Assembly (NCBI RefSeq): GCF_905220565.1
Contig: NC_059398.1
Coordinates: 12,917,210 to 12,981,209, forward strand
Length of the DNA stretch: 64,000 bases
Direction: 5' to 3'
DNA from: Melitaea cinxia
Lineage: Eukaryota; Arthropoda; Insecta; Lepidoptera; Nymphalidae
A model generated the notes under the pieces. That model searched no databases, was not told the DNA's origin, and saw only the letters and a list, made by a program, of their open reading frames with translations. Positions 21,541 through 32,544 of this stretch are shown here, piece by piece (within the stretch, counting starts at the first letter, position 1; each line of letters opens with the position of its first letter). A program made the translations under genes and the position numbers.

Positions 21541-21872
21541 GACGACGCGTTGGCGCAACGGTCACAACACTGGTTTGTGACTATTGCGCTGGCGGCCGGT
21601 CGTTCCCCGAAAATGACAAACATTTGTATTGGTCACCGTGGTCTGGGTGTTTGTGTAGTCTTTGTGGGACTCCCCACCGTGCCTCGGAGAGCACGTTAAG
21701 CCGTCGGTTCCGGTTATTATCATGTACACCTGATAGCGATCGTTACTAATAGTAGGGAATATATCCGCCAACCCGCATTGGAGCAGTGTGGTGGATTAAG
21801 CTCTAAGCCTTCTCCTACATGGCGAAAGAAGCCTATTTCCAGTAGTGGGATATTACAGGCTTAAGCGAAGTT
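21541..21872 (+). mobile_element. SINE-A, near full length
   Basis: Head GACGCGTTGGCGCAACGGTC, body CCGTGGTCTGGGTGTTTGTG and CCTCGGAGAGCACGTTAAGC, tail TCTCCTACATGGCGAAAGAA and CAGTAGTGGGATATTACAGG. The B box is damaged (GGCCGGTCGTTCCCCG lacks GGTTCGA), and a block between head and body is deleted. Probably not transcribable. Confidence 0.8.
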
Positions 21873-22249
21873 ATGCTAATAAGTGTAAGATATGGTGGAT
21901 TGGTTTATTTGAAATTAAAGAAACAATATTATACCCAGTATTTGAGAAAATAGAGTACTTAGGTATATTTGGAATAATGAAAAATAAAAAAATTGGAATT
22001 TTAACTGTTAATGACTTCTATTACTATAAGTCGTCTTTGTAACAATATTAAGTGATGCGATTAGACATAGAATAAAAACACAACTTTGAAAATATCCTTA
22101 CCTAGATTGTGCTAATAACTTAAACATGCACTACAAGTATCGGCAAATTATTTGTTTTCTTAAGGTTGATAGTCATATCATATAAGAGTATGAGTGTCGT
22201 AAACAACAATCCATATTGAGAAGACAAGCCAAATGCGGAGTCAGGGACG
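21873..22249. other. AT-rich interval, no gene seen
   Basis: A 65-codon plus frame (21845-22042) starts inside the SINE tail and has no domain. Confidence 0.5.
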
Positions 22250-23683
22250 TAAATAAAGAAACCTGAGGTCTGATGAACAATGTATTGTACTGAGCGCTCA
22301 GAATGTCAATTGGCCTGTCCGCTATCAACGCATGATCACGATGGCCTCGTTCTCATTGAATTTCAACAGGCGCCGATCACGAGCGGTTCATCTGCATCCC
22401 ACATTTAAATTTGTAATCAGATTCGCGGGACCCTTCATCCATCATTCATTACCTCCACTCGAGTCGAAACCTATTAACATCCACGCTAGCGTCCTTTGAC
22501 GGTGTCTTCCTCTAATCAATTAAAGGATGTACGAAAAAAGATGAAATCGCCGGTCTCGATTCTCGACTCGCCAGTAACCGCTCATTATTTCTTCTCACAC
22601 GTTTTTTATTGCGGCAACATTATACGTGGGTGTGGTTGTAATTTCCTTTCACCGACGTAAGGGCACACACGCAATCCTAAAACTGGATAAATCATTCTCG
22701 ACCTTAGCCACACGACGGTTATACTCTAATTTGGAGTGGCACAAATAGACCGCTGAGGAGATGACTGATAAAATATTAAAGCTGCCATCCCTTTCCATCG
22801 CGCGGAGTTTTCTCTGTTGCTCCGCGCTCGGTTGCCGGCCGCCGTGAATGTTTTTACGCGCGCCGGGGGGCAAAATGTTCGTTGTTTTGGCGGCAAAACG
22901 CTTCGGGGACCGCGTAACTTAATAATGCGAATACTTCGAAGGGTGATCGTAGCAACATGTTTTATTTACGGCATTTCAATCGAATATTGTCGGTTTTCCG
23001 CGGTAGTGAGTTATGTTAGTTTGTGAGTCAGCAGTTTAGACGCAACGTGTGCGTGACAGGTCGAGGGTACTGCTGATAAAGGCGCGACATTTTATCCTTG
23101 GGATATTACTTGTTTACTTAACGTTCGAGTGATAGAATACGACACAGCCGTGACATGTGAATAATTACTGGGTCGTTAAATATTGATGATAATGACGACC
23201 GGTCATCGTATCTGATTAACAGTATTTTCGTGACAGTAATTTGTTTTTATTTCCTCCAGTTTTAAGCAGCAACAAATGATAACCATATTTAAATTTACTA
23301 AAGATAGATGTGTAGACATAACACTTAATGTAGACCTATTTTAGTTTCACTAACCTAAATGTCCAAGTACTTCGAATGCTCGTAACCAAAATAAATGGCG
23401 GTCGTGATCCGGCTCATATTTTATTAAAATCCTGAACGAATTCATGCATTACTCCAATTTAGGCTCGCAATTAGTGCACGCAATCCCTCGAGGGGGATGG
23501 GGAGGCACCCGACTCACCCACCGCGTTGCGTCGCCTCCTGCGGGTGCCGGAAGGTGGGGGCCGACAGGGAGCCAGGGGGCCGCTTCGACGATAGCCTTTG
23601 TGATCCCCTTTGTTCTGTTCCATTTCCACAACGCTCCCCGGACAGAGGAAATGAAATTGGAAAATGATTTTGCTTTTAGTTGA
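22250..23683. promoter_or_regulatory. Repeat-free CpG-rich block, candidate regulatory DNA
   Basis: About 1.4 kb with none of the window's repeat families and several GC/CpG-rich stretches: about 22320-22400, 22560-22580, 22795-22920 (includes GCCGGCCGCCGTGAATG and ACGCGCGCCGGGG), 22990-23080 and 23465-23640. Short frames here (74 and 69 codons around 22649-23026; 79 and 60 codons at 23444-23683) lie on both strands and encode no recognisable domain, so their openness follows from high GC. In a compact read this is the likeliest place for a promoter, enhancer or non-coding first exon. Function is not shown by the sequence. Confidence 0.35.
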
Positions 23684-24527
23684 TTGCGGTATTTTTTACT
23701 AAGCTAATGGATAGTCAGAACTATCAGAGAAAAGGTCGATATTGTAGCACTTGTTTCTTAATAGAACACACTTATTATTAAATTCAAAAACTAAACAATT
23801 TAAATGTAAAAAAAAAATTACGGAATTTCGTTAGTCTCTCGTTCCAGCTAACATTTTAGTGGAACGTTGTTAGTGTGTTTTCGTAATTACGTACGCCGTG
23901 TAAACAGTGAAATTGCTCGCACATGTAATTATCACGTTTTGAGTCGTAATTAAGCTTCATTAAAAGTCTTAACGAGTTGTCAGTGTTCATATTCGAGTGT
24001 AACGTGAAGGAAGTATTTGAATGCAGAAAATATACTTGTGTGCTAGTTTATATTCCAAGAATTAGTAAACAATGTTAATGTTTTGTACGAAAGTTATAAT
24101 ACCACACTTCCAGTTTCTTTTATCGGCCTTGTTTAATGTATATAATTTTATTTATAATATGATCTGAAGGAACCGATTTTCTCTCAAAACATGTTTATCG
24201 TCATAAGTTAAGCATGCCTACGCTCAAAACATAGAATATTAATATATTGATTTTTAAATTCCTTATTTAATTTTTTAATATCGGTTTCTAGACTCAAGTT
24301 TTCTATTTTTAAATTAGAATCAAAATAGATACAAGGTAAAAGAAATTGCCCGTCATTGTATTGTTTAAAACAGTCTACACATTGAACAATACGTTTTCAC
24401 ACAAAAGCAACACATTCCAAAACTTGTTTATGGCGATTTTTTGCAAAGTTAGCTTAAAATGAACAAACATCATATGTATTCATACTTATATTTTTTCTTC
24501 AAAAGATTCCAAGAAAGAGTTCCATGC
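23684..24527. other. AT-rich interval, no gene seen
   Basis: Unique AT-rich DNA, no gene or repeat recognised. Confidence 0.5.
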
Positions 24528-25001
24528 TTACAAGAACATTTTTACTGATTGTAAATTGTAACATTTTGCCCATCCCACTGCTTGCCGCAGGCTTTTTTCC
24601 ATGTGTTGGAGTAACTGGAATATGAAGAAGTTCCATAAAACGTAGGTAATTTCATTAAATCTCTGATAAAAGAAATTAAGCATCACGTCACATTGTTGCG
24701 TACGACAACAGCGTGACGCATTGTACGTATCCAAGTCAGGTTGGTAATGCATGATGAGGTCAATGTTGGTGGTAAACTTGCCAATCGTCTTCTCGAACCA
24801 CTAGATTTAATTGATCACCACGTTCGACGAATTAGCACAAAAAATGCTAACATAGGTGATTTTGTTAATCTTAAAATTCCAACGCAATGTTTGTCTGGTT
24901 ACCCATTTTTTGCAGGACATACGTTGAAGATTGAAGAATGTACCCAGGAACGTGTGTCTACCAGGAGATTTTCATGCAGATCTCATTTGAATTTCCTGTA
25001 A
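24528..25001. other. Unrecognised divergent open frames
   Basis: A 74-codon minus frame (24528-24752) and an 86-codon plus frame (24741-25001) overlap by 12 bases at their start codons. The minus peptide includes RCCRTQQCDVMLNFFYQRFN and is rich in Phe, Tyr and Cys. The plus peptide includes LDLIDHHVRRISTKNANIGD and PTQCLSGYPFFAG. Neither is recognised. Both have more varied composition than the chance frames around them, and the minus frame is open upstream to about 24790. This could be a decayed retrogene or unknown element; evidence for a real gene is weak. Confidence 0.2.
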
Positions 25002-25536
25002 TATAAAGTTTGGGTTAGATGTATTTATTAATCGATTATCGAGATAGATTAATCGGACCTATTGACGTAGTTTTAAATTTATAGTATAAGTATAATTATT
25101 TTCGTCAAATTAATATCCGAAGGTACAATGGTACAAAATTATATATCCTTACGTTACTCTCCTAGCTATATGCTTATAATATACTACTGAACAATACCTT
25201 CATTTCCTTGAAAGAAGAAGGACACTACATCATCATCATACATCATCGTACATTAAAAACAAATCAACAGTACACTACACATCCCCCGTGGATTTGCAGC
25301 CATACCTAGTGGTCATTGTATCGTATCGATGAGTCATAATGCGATAGGCGATGGTCTTTCCAGATGTACTCATCTGGAAAGATTTACTGACGTTAAAAAA
25401 ATTAAAACAAAGTACTCGTTATTGAGCCGATGATTAGCTCATTCAAACAATAAGAAAAACGAATAATACTTTAATCTTAAAACTTAATTTTTCACATTTT
25501 GTTAAGAATAGGTTTGGTTCGTTTTATTAGCCACAT
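25002..25536. other. AT-rich interval with a short hairpin
   Basis: No gene. A perfect 12-bp inverted repeat TCTTTCCAGATG/CATCTGGAAAGA with a 4-base loop lies at 25355-25382. Repeated CATCATCATACATCATCG occurs near 25230. Confidence 0.55.
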
Positions 25537-25976
25537 AGGGTAAAACCGGGATAGATGCCTCACTTTTTGAAATAGTCACCTAATTTTAAAAATATGATTT
25601 TTATACAAATAATTTTTACTAATGTAGCTAGCTCAATCCTTTATGTTGAATTATGACTATTTTTTTTCAACCTTGCCAATACAGATTAAGCATAAATTAG
25701 CTTTTCGTGAACCCTTTTTTTTGAGGATAGATGCCTACCTATATGGATAGTTGCCCCGCCATGAAAATAGTGAGTAGGATAGATGCCCTTTAAACCGTGT
25801 AAACGAAAAACCCAAACCAAATGTTAGGTTAGGTTAGGTTAGTTCTTCTCCTAAAACATCGATTGTCTCCAAGAAATATGGGCCATAGCATTAAAAAAAA
25901 TTTGTGTTTTTTTTATATCTTTTAATTGTTATAATTAGAATATAATTTTTATATCACACAGATTACTATATATATA

Positions 25977-26192
25977 TTTCATAGCCCACCACAGAACCTT
26001 ACGGGGGACCCTATCGTATGCCTTTTCCAGATCCACGAACACCATATGTAAGTCTTTTTGTGCGAGTCGATATTTTTTGGCAGAGTTGGCGGAGTGCAAA
26101 TATGGCGTCCGTAGTTCCCCGGCCCGGCATAAATCCAAATTGGTTCTGACATTCTTCTCTCATTCGTCGCGCTATCACTTTCTCCCATATCT
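25977..26192 (-). pseudogene. RTE-clade reverse transcriptase fragment
   Basis: Across two minus frames: KVIARRMREE-like start (seen as ESDSATNERRMSEPIWIYAG), ANSAKKYRLAQKDLHMVFVD and LEKAYDRVPRKVLWWAM. FVDLEKAYDRVP is reverse transcriptase motif A with its catalytic Asp. A frameshift separates the two parts. It lies inside the TIR element above, so it was either captured or inserted. Only about 70 residues remain. Confidence 0.9.
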
Positions 26193-26390
26193 ACAAGCAT
26201 TTATTAACAAAAGTATAAATTCTTAATTGTTGATCTAAAATATTCATATCAAGTGTCAACATGCACATTGCACAATCATACTTTCTCATCGAAAGCTGAC
26301 TGTAGGTTTTCTATAGTCCAAGAACACACTCGAGCTCGCATTTCTTCCTTTCTTTTATATTTTTGTGGCATAGAGAACTATGATAGCTAT

Positions 26391-26432
26391 AATCTACTAT
26401 AATATATATGCTCTACTATAATATATATGCTA
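26391..26432. repeat. 19-bp tandem duplication
   Basis: TCTACTATAATATATATGC occurs twice in a row inside the TIR element. Confidence 0.7.
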
Positions 26433-26966
26433 GAATCAGTAAAACATCCAAACATAAATATACGTAAATACATAAAAAATATAACAGACACAAAAAAAAT
26501 TATACATATAAACTTACTCTGTATATGGTGAATGAAGGGATAGATACCCCTAAGGGCACCTATACCTCAAAAAATCAGGGCAACTATCCTTTGTGATTGG
26601 GATAGATGCCCACATATTTTTTAAATAAATTATAAACAAAATAGCATCTATTTACAACTATATGCAGACTCAATGACTTAGTATATAGACGTGATAAAAA
26701 ATATAACGGAATTTATTACTATTTATAAAATTATACAACCTTAAATACTAACCTTTAAAACTTTGACGTGTTTGTAAATTTCGCCACGGAGAAAATTACA
26801 CACACGATCCAAACGCGTCCTTGCCAGACGAATATCTGTGTATATCTGAGGTACGGGGTGACTTCGACTCCTACTTATGCGATTAATTTTTATTTGTGAG
26901 TTCGGGATGTCGGGTTTTTAGAACATGAGGCATCTATCCCACTGCGGCATCTCTCCCGGTTTTACC

Positions 26967-28216
26967 ATACATGCATGAGATTTTTTTTATTTATAAAGAT
27001 ATATAATATTCCATTTTCATATGATTTTTAATAAGCATTGCTAGTTATTTCTAGTAGCAGCGTTATATTTATACGACTTCAGACTTAGACACCTCTTATA
27101 CCTACAGGAAATCCGTATCGCAAATTGCTAGCTTAATGCGTAAAGAAAAACGTAGACTTAAGACATTTTACATGAGACAATAAATATATGATGTAACAAA
27201 CAAACTTAAAATACATAAGCCTGCATAAGTTAAGACGAATTTTTTTTATGTAAGTGATATATCCACGGGCTTATAATGCCCGTGCTTTTGTCATTAAATT
27301 TGAATATTTTAAAAACTTTGGTATTTATCTTAAGCAAAAATTATGATTTATGTAATTCAATTCACATTACGAATATTAATGTACAATTAACAAAAACTTA
27401 AGTTAGCAATTATGACAAGTATTTTTCATTGCGTAAAATCTGCTACTATTTAAATTACATGCATATTATTATAGTTGATAAATATTTCTGTTTTCACGAA
27501 TTAAACTCGTCACGCATCTTCATGGGCAGTCGTAACTTTTAGAAACGTACCTCTAATATTTTTGGAAAAAAATATCGTGCGTGATTAAATAAAAATCAAA
27601 CTCATCCTAACATAAAAATTTTGAGAATATTTCCTTTTGCGCGGTTTTAAAATTAAATGAAAAATCTTTCTATTTTAGAAAATATTACGTATATATTTAA
27701 CGAAAAATCGCTGTAATAACAATTTTAGCGAATTCGCTATTTTCGTTTAACTTATTTATTCATGTTTTTAACGTAATTAATATTTATATAAAAATTACAA
27801 CTTATGGATTAAAATTTCACTTGTAAAAAGAACAACTTCATAAGCTTGTCTGGTCTGATCGCTGCGCCCGCCACACATACGCACGAGTACGTGGTAGGCA
27901 ATTTAGCGACATTACGGCAGCGCTTTATGAAGGCCGGTAACAGTAATTTCTCTACATAGGAGTGTAAAGCAGATTGTATCATAATGAAGTTCTCACGCAC
28001 TTTTCTGACTACGTCTCATAAAATAAAATAAATATTTTACATCATTACGTAATGCTAATTATTGAGAATTGTGTGTCTCGCTGTGTCTTTAAGTTTTTCA
28101 AGGCGAAGGCAGTTCATTAAAGACATTTTAATGAGGTAGATACATAGTTTAAAACTAGAAACAATACATCACCAGCTGGCTGAATTGACAAAATTCGTTG
28201 GTTTAAAATAAAAGTA
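26967..28216. other. AT-rich interval, no gene seen
   Basis: Unique AT-rich DNA. A GC-richer spot at 27850-27925 (GATCGCTGCGCCCGCCACAC) carries part of a 63-codon minus frame (27809-28000) with no recognised domain. Confidence 0.5.
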
Positions 28217-28330
28217 ATAAATAATAAATACCTTTATCATACACAAACGGTCGTCTGTTCGTAAGATAAGCAACTAAATATTTTGGTAACAGCCGACTGT
28301 CTTAGCTATATACCTATTTACTTTCTATAA
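28217..28330 (-). mobile_element. SINE-J, 3' fragment
   Basis: ACACAAACGGTCGTCTGTTC, AGATAAGCAACT and AACAGCCGACTGTCTTAGCT match the SINE-J tail in inverted orientation. The tRNA-like head is absent. Confidence 0.6.
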
Positions 28331-28535
28331 ATTTAAGTCTTAATGTTAAATAGCATACACTAAACCGCAAAGAAAGTATCGGTTAGAAAATCTTCAATAT
28401 ATTCAAAAGTGCTTGACCTATATGTAAGCTTTATGACCTAGCTTATGATTTTCTACCACAACTTAACCTTGTGTTTCTGTTTGCCTTTTCTACTTTTGGG
28501 TCATTAGCAGGTCTTTGGCTGGTTAGTGGCTTTAA
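28331..28535. other. Spacer, nothing recognised
   Basis: AT-rich spacer. Confidence 0.4.
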
Positions 28536-29165
28536 GTTTACTTCACTCAGATGCCATGTAACTGTGTCCGAACTCAGATTGTTTCTTCTGTTGTTCATAA
28601 TAATATACTAGTCTACTAGTTTCATCATTAACATCCACGTCTTGGAACCGTAACTGCCTTGAAACCGTCAACAGAAACACACATCGGTCGAAAGGCAACA
28701 GAGGGACCATTGTTCGAAGTCTTTTGTTTTCGAGCATATCGGAATTTTTCAAGCTTCTGCGAAGCCTACCATGTGTCACACAATAAAACTGACTTCTCCT
28801 ATCGGTAACTTTCTATTGTATGCACTACGTAGAGGTTATTCCTTAAAAATTCGATAAGGGTACCATCGACTGTTACCGGTTTCGATTTGTCTTGTTTTTT
28901 AACATAACTTTGGTTTTGTCCAAATTGACACTTAGATCATCCTGTCAAAAGGATATTAGATCGCTTAGTATCTGAAGGAGATAGGTATCTCCTTCAACGT
29001 CCCTGCAATGATAATGACATCGTCGACGTAAAAAACGTGAGAAATGTATATGACGCTGACGTTGATGTCATGTCCCCTTCTATCCAGGGTCTTCGAAACA
29101 TCTTCTATTCCATTAGTTAACAGTTTCGGAAGAAATTTTATCCCCGATTTTACCTAGCGACGAAA
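28536..29165 (-). pseudogene. RTE-clade reverse transcriptase, decayed
   Basis: On the minus strand, joined over frameshifts: VGKIGDKISSETVN (the QGDTISP motif region, altered), TNGIEDVSKTLDRRGHDINV, SVIYISHVFYVDDVIIIAGT (catalytic motif C with YVDD), LSVNLDKTKVMLKNK, VTVDGTLIEFLRNNLYVVHT and RLRRSLKNSDMLENKRLRTM. This order matches RTE ORF2 from just before motif C into the domain after the core. At least three frame changes or stops occur. The YVDD is intact while the flanking protein is not, so the copy is dead. A 78-codon open stretch (28543-28779) is its end. Confidence 0.82.
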
Positions 29166-29891
29166 GACTCATTCGTTGATCTAAGATTCGTAGGTCGTCA
29201 TCGCGAAGACATATGATATATTTACTGTTTTTGACCACTGAGGTTTCTGACATTGGAAAGTGTATTCTGTCCTCGCGAAGCTACTTGATATACTAGGTTT
29301 TGCATAATAGGGGAAAGACATGATACTTAAGAAGATTATAGGTACCTAGAGAGTATGTTACATATAGCCTATCACAGTAGATCGCTGCATCAGCATGCTT
29401 GCATATTCATTGCACGGCACCTACGACCTACATAGAATCCACGTTGAACAAGCTCAGCAATTGCAAGCAAGCATTGACGTCAATCATTGACGTCAATGGA
29501 AGTTTTCCTTCGAAGCCTGAAATATGGAAGCGCACTTTTGGTACAAACATCAACCAATTGTCATTACTGTAATTTAGTTATAGTTCCTTTTTTTTAATAA
29601 ATTAATTTTAAATTTAATTTGCATTTTTTTGGATCCTCCGGCTGCACCTCATTAGTATAAGTAGGTTGACTATTTACTATTTAAAATTTATGTGTGTATG
29701 TATTTGAACGCATTAATTTCAAGGATTTGCACCGGCAAATAGTAATTTCTTTTTGCGTTAGTAAATATTTTTACGAAGCTATATGATTTTTAAAACAGCA
29801 GAGTGCATCGTGAGATCATAAATACAACCATAAAAGTTTTTAAAGCAACGCGTGCATAAAAACTGTTTAAACAAAGCGTGTCAACCAGTTT
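29166..29891. other. Unassigned interval with a duplicated CRE-like palindrome
   Basis: May include further decayed RTE sequence near 29166-29320, but I could not confirm a frame. At 29472-29497 the 13-mer CATTGACGTCAAT is tandemly duplicated, giving two TGACGTCA octamers 13 bp apart. The rest is AT-rich. Confidence 0.45.
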
Positions 29892-30085
29892 TGACGATGC
29901 CTTAGCGCAACGGTCACAGCGATTGCGACTGTTGCGCTGGTGATCGCGGGTTCCGCACATGGCGTACCTACATAAGTATTGGCCAAACAGGTGCTTGCTG
30001 ATGTCTGGGCGTTTGTGCTTGTGTATTGTGTGTTTCCGGATCCTCGACACGGAAGAAAATCCTAGAGGGGGTCGTTGAGTGTAAG
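29892..30085 (+). mobile_element. SINE-A head with alternative tail
   Basis: Head GACGATGCCTTAGCGCAACG and GATCGCGGGTTCCGCACATG (B box broken), then TGTCTGGGCGTTTGTGCTTG and TGTGTGTTTCCGGATCCTCG, GACACGGAAGAAAATCC and GGGGGTCGTTGAGTGTAAGG. The same tail occurs at 60508-60700, so this is a distinct subfamily and not a truncation. Confidence 0.72.
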
Positions 30086-30210
30086 GTGTTTATTATTTAT
30101 TTATTTGTTTATTTATTTATTTATTTTTAAATTTATTTATTTTTAAATGTATTTATTTATTTATTTTTAAATTTATATATTAATTTACTTATTTATTTAT
30201 TCATTTATAA
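30086..30210. repeat. (TTTA)n imperfect microsatellite
   Basis: Long run of TTTA units with TTTTTAAA interruptions, directly after the SINE tail, which it may have grown from. Confidence 0.85.
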
Positions 30211-30637
30211 TAAAGACAAATTTATGTACGCTGAGTGTAGAGTACCAATAGGTAGACGAAAATTGAACTGGAGAGTTGGAACTGGACCGTGATTCAGAAC
30301 CGCAAGTATGTAGAACTGAAATAATTACTTAAGAATAAAGACAAGTAAAGGAGTTTAATGCTTATCGACTAAGGGTTAGAAGGACTCTAAGCTGATGAAG
30401 ATGATATTGTTTGTATATGGCTGGTAAAAAACAAAGCAGCCTTGATCACGTGTTTTTTTAAATTTTTGTCATGTTCATATGATTAAGTAGTATCTTTATG
30501 CCGGCTGTTCTGTGATCTATCTCTTTCGATATATAACTTTATAGTTGTATAGATGTTTGTTCATAGCATATCTGAGTAAAAATGCCTTAAATTCCGCTGG
30601 TTATCATAGATAAACGATAGCAACCGTTACTCTGTTA
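30211..30637. other. AT-rich interval, no gene seen
   Basis: No gene or repeat recognised. Confidence 0.45.
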
Positions 30638-30936
30638 ACTGTGTAGTTACGGCATTCAAGAATATAGCCACCCCTTCTCTTCCAGTAGGTGTCGTAAGAG
30701 GCGAGTAAAGGATAGCACAGTTCACTACTACCTTGGAACTTAAAAAGCCGACCGATGGCGGATAAACATCCAACTGCTGGCTTTGAAATACACAGGCCGA
30801 AGACGAGCAGCAGCGTTTTCGGTGCGACAAAGCCAGCCCTGCGGTCACCAACCCGCCTGCCCAGCGCGGTGACTATGGGCAAAACACATGAGTTCACACC
30901 ATTTTTGGCGCGAATTTGTGGAGGCCTATGTCCAGT
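30638..30936 (+). mobile_element. Repeat B, 3' end clipped
   Basis: From TGTGTAGTTACGGCATTCAA to GGAGGCCTATGTCCAG, where it stops four bases into the CAGTGG tail. Frames of 97, 74 and 66 codons over it (both strands) are by-products of its GC content. Confidence 0.78.
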
Positions 30937-31200
30937 CTATCATTCGCCTTTTTGAAAAAAAAAGCCCTTTTTTCACCTATCAGAAGCACAGCCTTTTGTT
31001 TACGTGGGGAAAATCCATCATGGATACTCTCCGGGGACGCCAGAGGCTTATGTCAGACTCCTACTGACTAAAAAAAAAACCACCACGTGTGAGCAGTTGT
31101 CCGTCTAGGTGGGGCGAGATGGGGTCGCGCTAGCATTCGCCACCTCGCCCCGGGCGCCACCGCGCCCCGGATGAGAAGCACAGTCTGTGGCAGGTTGATT
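30937..31200. other. GC-rich block, possible unclassified repeat
   Basis: Directly follows the clipped B copy. Contains GTGGGGAAAATCCATCATGG, ATACTCTCCGGGGACGCCAG and a very GC-rich core (31110-31175: GGTGGGGCGAGATGGGGTCG, CACCTCGCCCCGGGCGCCAC). GGGGCGAG...CTCGCCCC forms an inverted repeat. No second copy in the window. The abrupt composition change suggests an inserted element. Confidence 0.4.
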
Positions 31201-31552
31201 TAGTTCAATCTATTTTTGAAGTAGGTGATTTGCTATTTAAAAAAAAAACATTCTGCGATACACGAGAGCGGAGCGACAACTATAAATATCCAATCTGGCC
31301 TCAATGGTTATTATTAAAATACATAGGAAATTTATAATTCAAATAAACAACCTACAAGAAAACAAATACCACAGTTACTATTTTGTTCCTAAAACTTTAA
31401 ATAAATATTTACTTATATATACTAGTTGTCGAAATTCGACCATAATTAAAAGGTTCTGTTGTCAAAGATAATTAATTAATTATTAAATTTTTTAATCCTA
31501 TAATAATAAACAAAAGGGTAGGTAAATATGCGTGTATGTCAAATACACGGTA
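31201..31552. other. AT-rich interval with repeat L fragment
   Basis: At about 31425-31490, CTAGTTGTCGAAATTCGACC followed by ATAATTAAAAGGTTCTGTTG matches the right half of repeat L at 60151-60215. The rest is AT-rich. Confidence 0.45.
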
Positions 31553-32168
31553 GGGCGCGTTCCCACTATGTCGTAACGATTAATTTATCATTGGACGACT
31601 GTCACCTCTAGCTGTTCCCATTATAAAGGTTGTTTGTCGTCAATTTTTTTTTTATCGTTTAGCGACAATTGTATCTCTAGCTGTTTCCATTGGATCGCGA
31701 CGACATTTTATTGTTTCACGGCAGTCGCTTTGTAGTTTACACATCATTCCCAAAGGACAGCTCTTTGTTCCACAGGTGGAATTGAAACTTCCGGTGTTAT
31801 ATTATTCGTCATCTTGGATACACGTCCACCATGCGAAAGAGTCTGACCAGTTCTGACACGCACAGAGTAAACCGATTACAGGTGCGAGGGGCGTGCGGAT
31901 GAGAGGGGGAAGGGAAAACACGTGTAAACGACGAGACGATATTTTTATCATGGCTACGATAGATTTGCCGTCACGATTTAGTCATAACGATTTTTTATCG
32001 TTTTACGACTGTCGTGCTAGCCGTTCCCACTGTCACGACAATCTGTCGTCACTGCAGAAAATGTCGTAGACGACAGTAATTCGTGTCGCTCTATATATGA
32101 ACACCTCCATTTAAACATATAAGTCATGACACTATTAACTGTCGTCATGACAAAGTGGGAACACGCCC
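31553..32168. mobile_element. Harbinger-like MITE with GTA target duplication
   Basis: A 616-bp element with inverted ends: GGGCGCGTTCCCACTATGTC at the left and, reverse-complemented, GGGCGTGTTCCCACTTTGTC at the right (18 of 20 identical). It is flanked by GTA on both sides (31550-31552 and 32169-32171), a 3-bp duplication. The interior repeats GTTCCCA(C/T)T and CGACTGTCG(T/C)-like phrases near both ends (31605, 32015, 32035). No transposase frame. GGG...GTTC ends and a 3-bp duplication point to PIF/Harbinger, though the usual duplication is TWA. Confidence 0.7.
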
Positions 32169-32363
32169 GTAGTGCGTGTTTTTGTTATTGATTTATTATA
32201 TTTTTTATGGATAATGAAAAATATAAACTATAAATGTGCGAAATTTCATATTTCTCGTCCGTGCAATTTTCTTAAAAGGGGTACAAAGTTTTTGCTTCCC
32301 ATATTAATATATAGAAGAAGAAGGTATAAGTCAAGTCATAGAGGCACGTTATTATATATTCAA
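32169..32363. other. Spacer, nothing recognised
   Basis: A 72-codon frame (32172-32390) runs into the next Helitron and is not supported as a gene. Confidence 0.45.
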
Positions 32364-32544
32364 CTAGCTGTACCCTGCGTGCGTTGGTAGGTAGGTAAGC
32401 TTTTTTTAAACTTTTTTTGGTCGTACCAACTTAGAAACCATTGTGGGCTCATGCACAACACTTTGCTGAAGATCATGACATGATCAAATGCATAGTTTAC
32501 GATTCTATAATTGACATACTGACAAACATTCATTTCTATATAGA
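32364..32544 (-). mobile_element. Helitron-like HEL-F, complete
   Basis: Minus strand: A|TCTATATAGAAATGAATGTT at the start and ACGCAGGGTACAGCTAG|T at the end, 181 bp. Contains CACAACACTTTGCTGAAGAT on the plus strand. The best-bounded member of this family here. Confidence 0.75.

Larger units (their letters stand above)
25537..26966. mobile_element. 1.4-kb TIR element with GATAGATGCC motifs
   Basis: Ends are inverted repeats: GGTAAAACCGGGATAGATGC at the left (from 25540) and, reverse-complemented, GGTAAAACCGGGAGAGATGC at the right (to 26966). The motif GGATAGATGCC or its complement recurs near both ends: 25550, 25730, 25773, 26540 (ATAGATACC), 26598 and 26940. Between the two motif-rich flanks lie AT-rich DNA and an RTE reverse transcriptase piece (25977-26192). 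No transposase frame is visible, so the element is non-autonomous. No clear target duplication was found. Superfamily unknown. Confidence 0.6.

Noticed and set aside
30089..30210. Possible CRISPR-like or regular array
   Set aside because: It is an imperfect (TTTA)n microsatellite without spacers. No CRISPR array is seen, and none is expected in an insect genome.
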